Shown: positions 59,847 through 64,000 of the stretch, one piece after another
Position numbering within the stretch: position 1 is the stretch's first letter
Layout of the letters: each line of letters starts with the position of its first letter
NCBI RefSeq assembly: GCF_004135205.1
Contig: NZ_CP035490.1
Location: 4,879,644-4,943,643 of the forward strand
DNA from: Hahella sp. KA22
GTDB taxonomy: Bacteria; Pseudomonadota; Gammaproteobacteria; Pseudomonadales; Oleiphilaceae
Direction: 5' to 3'
DNA length: 64,000 nt
Program-made: the position numbers and the translations under genes
The notes under the pieces: generated by a model
Database searches by the model: none
What the model was told of the DNA's origin: nothing
Seen by the model: only the letters and a program-made list of their open reading frames with translations

Positions 59847-60192
59847 ACCACTCGATCCTTTTAATAATCTGTAATTCATTCAAGTGTAAAACGAAACAGG
59901 CAATATTGTTAGTAATTTAATATGGCCCCGGCGCGTCCTCGCGCTGGCTCCAGGGCGCGCCAGACTCGCCTCAGCGGAGTACGCCCCTTTCTACGCCCAA
60001 AGAAAATATCGACTACTCCCCCACTCATCCCCACCTCCCCCCTTGAGCGGCTGTTTACCCGTATTTTCTACCCCCATACCATTCTCTGTAATAACGCCGC
60101 CAACATGCCCATTGCACATAACAAACAAAGCGGCCCATAACAAAAATAAACAGCCGTGACGGTCAGCGAGAGGCCGCCGGCGGAGCACCTTT
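59847..60192. promoter_or_regulatory. malT upstream region with a MalT-box-like site
   Basis: On the - strand GGGGATGAGT (60032-60023) matches the E. coli MalT box consensus GGGGA(T/G)GAGG in nine of ten positions. A related GGGGGGAGGT lies next to it at 60042-60033. The 346-bp region between the divergent yecA-like and malT genes has no other recognisable gene. Autoregulation by MalT is possible. Confidence 0.5.
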
Positions 60193-62916
60193 ATGACAAC
60201 GAGCGACGCACCTGAAGCAAGACCGCTGATTCCCAGCAAGATTTCACCGCCGCAAACCAGCCCTCACGTGCTGAGCCGCCCACGCCTGGAGGCCGCCCTG
60301 CTTGACGCCGCCAGCAAGCCCTTATGCATCGTGCGCGCGCCGGCAGGATTCGGAAAGACCACGTTGATGTCTCATTGGCGCCGCCGTCAGCCAGGGCGGG
60401 TCGCCTGGCTCAGCCTGGATGAGCTGGATAACGACGCCACTCTATTTGGACGCTATCTGACAGCGACGCTGTCTCATCAGGCGCCGGAGCTCCAGGGACC
60501 GTTGTCGCGCGCAGAAGAAGCGCTATCCGACTATGATCTGATCTGGCTCACCGGAAAGTTGTGCAATGAATTAAGCGCTCTGGATCAACAACTCATTCTG
60601 GTGCTGGATGACTACCATCGCGTGCAAAACGAGCAAATCCATGAGGCGCTGCGGTTTCTTATTCAGCATCAGCCTCCCGCGCTACGTCTTTTTATCCTGA
60701 CGCGATCCGAGCCGCCGCTGGGTTTAGCGAATTGGCGGGTACGCGGCATGCTGCACGAGATCGGGGCTGATGAGCTTGGCTTTACTTTGGAGGAAGCCCG
60801 GCAATTTCTTCATGAAAAAAATGATCTTCGAATCGACGACCCGCAAGCATTACAGGAGACATTGCAGCGCCTGAAAGGCTGGGCGGCGGGACTGCAGATC
60901 ATCGCGCTGTCGGCGCCCCCGAAGGATTCATTTAATGATTATCTAAGGCGCTTTAACGGCGCCCACGCGCATGTGCTGGACTTTCTCGCAGAGGAAGTGC
61001 TCAGCAAACAATCGCCAGAGCGTCAGGCGTTTTTACTAAAAACCAGTGTGCTGGAGCGTTTCAATTCCGAACTGGCGCAGGCGCTGACTGAACAGAAAGA
61101 AAGTTTCGGCATGCTGCAGGATCTGGAGAAAGGCGGCATGTTCATCGCCCCGCTGGATGAGTATCGCACCTGGTACAGCTACCATCCCTTTTTCGCCGAG
61201 TTTCTGCGTCATCAGCTACAGCTTCAAGCGTCTCCACAGGCTATCGTCGACTTGCATCGAAGAGCATACGAATGGTGGTTGCAGAAAGCCCAGACGGCGG
61301 AAGCACTGACTCATCTATTGCAGGTAGGCGACCCAGCGCTGATCGCAGAGACGCTGTCTGTCCATGGCTGGGCGCTGTTTGAACAGGGACAGCTCAGCCT
61401 CATTGAACAGTGCTTGGACGCCCTTCCCGAAGCCGCCATCGCTAACGACAACAGACTTGCGCTGCTGCGGGCCTGGGTATGTCTGACGCAGGCCGACCCC
61501 GGATCGCTGGAGGAAGCGCTCAATCAAGCAGAACAACGTTTGCCGGACCAGCAAGAGGAGACGCAGTGGCGACAGGTCAGCGCCGAAATCAGCGCACTCA
61601 AAGCCCAGTTATACGCCACAGTGGAGGATATTGAAGCCGCGCACAATCATGCGCGTCAGGCCTTGGCGATCAGCTCCAGCGCCTCCAACGCAGCCGCCAT
61701 CGCCCTGTCAGTTCTGGGTGAAACGCACGTGTGCCGGGGAGAACTGGACCAGGCGCGGGACGCATTTATTCAGGCGGAAGCTTCCGCACGCGCCGCCAAT
61801 TCCATGCACGGCCTACTCTGGACGCTTGGACAACAAGCGGATGTTCTGCGTCATCAGGGGGATCTGTTGGGATGTCACCAACAGCAGACTATCGTCTTAC
61901 AACTGGCGCGGGAGCACCATCTTGCACAAACACCGGTCATGGAGTTCATTCATCGACAACGGGCCGACCTGCTCATCGAGTGGCTACAGTGCCATGAAGC
62001 CGCTCAGCATTGTGATGCAGGACTACGCATCGTGGAGCATCTTGAACCCCATTGCGCCATCCCTCTCAACGCATTGAAAGCCAGCATTGCGTTGCAGCAG
62101 GGCGAAGCTGGCGCAGCGGAAACTTATCTGCGCAAAAATACACTGCTAATGCGCGAACATCGTTGCCACTCGGACTGGCGCGCCCTGTCCGCATCCATTC
62201 AACTTCGCTACTGGCGACAACAGCGCAGTCTATCCGCCATTAACGAGTGGTTAAGCGCTGAGCCTGCTCCCAGTCCAGCGCCCAGTCATTTTCAACAACG
62301 CCGGGCGCGCAACCTCGCCTTTGCGTTGCTCAGCCTGGACAGATCCCACGAAGCGCTGCAGATACTGCAACCACTGACCTCTCAGGCTCGCCAGTTTGGC
62401 CTGCGCCTCTGTGAGATGGAAAACCAGATTCTCGCAACCTGGGCCTGTCTGCGCCTGGGAAAAGAGGACGAGGCCAGCAACGCCTTGCTGCGCGCATTGC
62501 AGCTGGCGGACCCCATGCGCGCAATCGCCAGCTTGTTACAGGCGCCGGAGTGGCTACTGGAATTCTATGGCGCAATGATGGAGGACTCACGCTTGTCCAG
62601 CGCCGAACGCCGACACCTGCAACGGGTATTAGAACTATCCAAGCGCCAGCATAGACCGCAGAAGAAAACGCGCAATATGCCAGAGCAAGCCAGAGCGTTG
62701 GCGCTTACTCCAAAAGAGTGGGAGGTGCTGCGTCTGATTGGCGAAGGCAGCAGCAATGAGCGTATCGCCGAGCGCCTGTACGTGGCGCCAAGCACCGTTC
62801 GCAGCCACATCAAGCACGTGTACCAGAAACTGGGCATTTCTAGTCGGGTAGAAGCCCGGCGGGTTTCCCTCGACTTATCGCAGGGCCGGGTCGCCGGCCT
62901 TGGCGAACAGGGGTAG
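60193..62916 (+). CDS. malT: MalT-type transcriptional activator (STAND ATPase, LuxR HTH)
   Basis: The 907-residue protein aligns in layout and landmarks with E. coli MalT (901 residues). It has Walker A APAGFGKTTLMSHW at about residue 50, then LILVLDDYHRVQNEQIHEALRFLIQHQPPALRLFILTRSEPPLGLANWRVRG. YHPFFAEFLRHQL and SLIEQCLDALPEAAIA lead into a superhelical TPR-like domain, with HSDWRALSASIQLRYWRQQ. The C-terminal LuxR-type HTH reads LTPKEWEVLRLIGEGSSNERIAERLYVAPSTVRSHIKHVYQKLGISSR. MalT is activated by maltotriose and ATP and turns on maltodextrin genes. The downstream secreted maltotetraose amylase is the obvious target. GGAG is 7 bp before the ATG. Confidence 0.9.
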   Translation: MTTSDAPEARPLIPSKISPPQTSPHVLSRPRLEAALLDAASKPLCIVRAPAGFGKTTLMSHWRRRQPGRVAWLSLDELDNDATLFGRYLTATLSHQAPELQGPLSRAEEALSDYDLIWLTGKLCNELSALDQQLILVLDDYHRVQNEQIHEALRFLIQHQPPALRLFILTRSEPPLGLANWRVRGMLHEIGADELGFTLEEARQFLHEKNDLRIDDPQALQETLQRLKGWAAGLQIIALSAPPKDSFNDYLRRFNGAHAHVLDFLAEEVLSKQSPERQAFLLKTSVLERFNSELAQALTEQKESFGMLQDLEKGGMFIAPLDEYRTWYSYHPFFAEFLRHQLQLQASPQAIVDLHRRAYEWWLQKAQTAEALTHLLQVGDPALIAETLSVHGWALFEQGQLSLIEQCLDALPEAAIANDNRLALLRAWVCLTQADPGSLEEALNQAEQRLPDQQEETQWRQVSAEISALKAQLYATVEDIEAAHNHARQALAISSSASNAAAIALSVLGETHVCRGELDQARDAFIQAEASARAANSMHGLLWTLGQQADVLRHQGDLLGCHQQQTIVLQLAREHHLAQTPVMEFIHRQRADLLIEWLQCHEAAQHCDAGLRIVEHLEPHCAIPLNALKASIALQQGEAGAAETYLRKNTLLMREHRCHSDWRALSASIQLRYWRQQRSLSAINEWLSAEPAPSPAPSHFQQRRARNLAFALLSLDRSHEALQILQPLTSQARQFGLRLCEMENQILATWACLRLGKEDEASNALLRALQLADPMRAIASLLQAPEWLLEFYGAMMEDSRLSSAERRHLQRVLELSKRQHRPQKKTRNMPEQARALALTPKEWEVLRLIGEGSSNERIAERLYVAPSTVRSHIKHVYQKLGISSRVEARRVSLDLSQGRVAGLGEQG

Positions 62917-62944
62917 GCCGGCGGACCTAAACGCTGAAAATCCC

Positions 62945-63066
62945 CCCGTAAATCCCCCGTTTGCATGGAAGCGTCCCAAGCTCGCCTTGGTTATGATCAA
63001 AGGGTAACGTACATCCGAAGCGGCCATGACGGCCGCCGCCAATTTCACGAGCTTGGCGTACGGATG
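62945..63066 (+). promoter_or_regulatory. Amylase leader with repeated C-rich boxes and crossing inverted repeats
   Basis: Two direct AATCCCCC-containing repeats (about 62938-62960) lie in the presumed amylase promoter and may be activator sites. Downstream, CCAAGCTCG (62976-62984) pairs perfectly with CGAGCTTGG (63048-63056), and GCGGCC/GGCCGC (63020-63036) forms an inner hairpin. CATCCG (63012-63017), inside the loop, can pair with CGGATG (63061-63066) outside it, a pseudoknot-like layout 48 bp before the amylase ATG. Confidence 0.45.
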
Positions 63067-63113
63067 AACCAATATGGACTTCAGAAAAAATACAATACCG
63101 GAGCTCATTCATT

Positions 63114-64000
63114 ATGTTGAAAGTTCATCGTCCAACCCGAATTTCTCTCGTCATCCGACACGCAGCCGCCTGTGCGGCCGCCGCCGTACTAGGCGTTTCC
63201 GCAAGCGCAGCAAGCGCCGACACCTCAGGCAAAAGCGGCTCCGGCGTCCGCTTTCATGGCGGCGACGAAATCATCCTGCAGGGTTTCCACTGGAACGTCG
63301 TACGCACTGCGGAAAACAACTGGTACAACATCCTGCAAAGTAAGGCCCAGCAAATCAGCGACGACGGCTTCACCGCCATCTGGATGCCGGCGCCCTGGAG
63401 AGACAACTCTTCATGGCAAGCGTCCAGCGATACGCGCTTCGGCGGCGAAGGCTACTTTTGGGCCGATATGAATAAAAACAGCCGCTACGGCGACGACGGA
63501 CAATTGAAACAGGCCGCCTCCGCCCTGAAAAACAAAGGCGTAAAAGTCATTTACGACATCGTGCCCAACCATCATGATCGCGGTCACACCAATGACTCTC
63601 TCAATTACCCATCCGGGCAAGGTTACTATCGCTCCGACTGCAGTTCCTGCGACGATGGCGACCCCTTCATGGACGGCGGCTCGGACTTCAGCACTGCTCA
63701 TCCAGATGTATACAACCTGTTTAAGAATGAGCTGGTCAACTTGAAGACCAACTACAGCGCGGGCGGATTCCGTTTTGACTTCGTCCGAGGCTACGCGCCA
63801 GAGCGTATCAACGCCTGGATGAGCGCCTCTCTGGACAGCGGCTATTGCGTTGGCGAGTTATGGAAAGGTCCCAGCGAATTCCCTTCCTGGGATTGGCGAC
63901 ACAACGCCAGCTGGCAGGAAATACTGAAAGATTTCACTGACAACTCCGATTGCTCCGTCTTCGACTTTGCGCTGAAAGAACGTATGCAAAACGGCTCCAT
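63114..64000 (+). CDS. Secreted maltotetraose-forming alpha-amylase (GH13), 5' part
   Basis: The first 295 codons are in the window; the gene runs off the end. A signal peptide (about 1-35, SLVIRHAACAAAAVLGVSASAASA) precedes a GH13 catalytic domain very close to Pseudomonas stutzeri G4-amylase. Shared stretches are VRFHGGDEIILQGFHWNVV, DGFTAIWMPAPWRD, GEGYFWADMNKNSRYG, VKVIYDIVPNHH, the nucleophile Asp in GGFRFDFVRGYAPERINAWM and the acid/base Glu in YCVGELWKGPSEFPSWDWR. It should cut starch from non-reducing ends to maltotetraose (EC 3.2.1.60). The last catalytic Asp and any starch-binding domain lie beyond the window. GGAG lies about 10 bp before the ATG. Confidence 0.92.
   Translation, partial: MLKVHRPTRISLVIRHAAACAAAAVLGVSASAASADTSGKSGSGVRFHGGDEIILQGFHWNVVRTAENNWYNILQSKAQQISDDGFTAIWMPAPWRDNSSWQASSDTRFGGEGYFWADMNKNSRYGDDGQLKQAASALKNKGVKVIYDIVPNHHDRGHTNDSLNYPSGQGYYRSDCSSCDDGDPFMDGGSDFSTAHPDVYNLFKNELVNLKTNYSAGGFRFDFVRGYAPERINAWMSASLDSGYCVGELWKGPSEFPSWDWRHNASWQEILKDFTDNSDCSVFDFALKERMQNGS

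Noticed and set aside
63411-63701. Antisense reading frame inside the amylase gene
   Set aside because: The + strand frame matches G4-amylase along its length; the antisense frame has no support.

Overview
The window reads as chromosome of a free-living, probably marine gammaproteobacterium. Codon use is moderately GC-rich, and the Pseudomonas-like lipase/foldase pair, a P. stutzeri-type maltotetraose amylase, a TRAP transporter, a TonB receptor and many two-component proteins all fit. The gene set resembles Hahella (Oceanospirillales). That is an inference from gene content, not a database match.

Region by region. (1) 1-8637, + strand: the end of tssC, then a second tssC paralogue, tssE, tssF, tssG and tssH/clpV, and a RAYT-like protein whose HUH motif is lost. 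This is the sheath, baseplate and unfoldase half of a type VI secretion system (T6SS). (2) 8674-15456: metabolic and envelope genes, namely a VOC protein, LysR diverging from an ABM monooxygenase/DUF2798/RidA set, a lipase with its foldase, two DUF4136 lipoproteins and a receiver protein. (3) 15503-23533: a TonB receptor/YfiR/hybrid kinase/receiver operon, a REC-GGDEF*-EAL protein and an HD-type hydrolase. Two copies of a 148-bp repeat made of five consecutive hairpins flank this region. (4) 23829-32445: a sigma-54 activator, a TRAP transporter, a fused CoA-transferase and an ILVBL/HACL-type ThDP lyase, which together suggest uptake and cleavage of a 2-hydroxy (or 2-oxo) acid. (5) 32751-42565: a T6SS effector island with DUF6484, a PAAR-like DUF4150 protein, a DUF2169 adaptor, a TIGR02270-type protein, a degenerate ketosynthase-fold protein and an AHH-type nuclease. 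These are followed by SIX tandem Imm11-like immunity genes and one further possible immunity gene. The toxin/immunity part is visibly AT-richer than its surroundings. (6) 42712-55155: a secreted P-domain protein, hcp, then on the - strand an FHA protein, tssJ, tssK, tssL, tssM, tagF, pppA and a small membrane protein, i.e. the membrane-complex and regulatory half of the T6SS. (7) 55618-59846: three signalling proteins (membrane-anchored receiver, receiver-TPR, small histidine kinase) and a SEC-C protein. (8) 60193-64000: malT and the start of a secreted maltotetraose-forming amylase.

The two T6SS halves have no core gene in common within the window. They look like one machine split by about 36 kb, with an effector/immunity island next to the second half. 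The most notable feature is the AHH nuclease followed by six Imm11 paralogues. Exact DNA identity at two junctions shows that the array grew partly by copying a two-gene unit. Other items of interest are the five-hairpin repeat, the ketosynthase-fold protein in the effector-loading operon and the proposed 2-hydroxyacyl-CoA lyase pathway. No tRNA, rRNA, CRISPR array or complete insertion sequence was seen.
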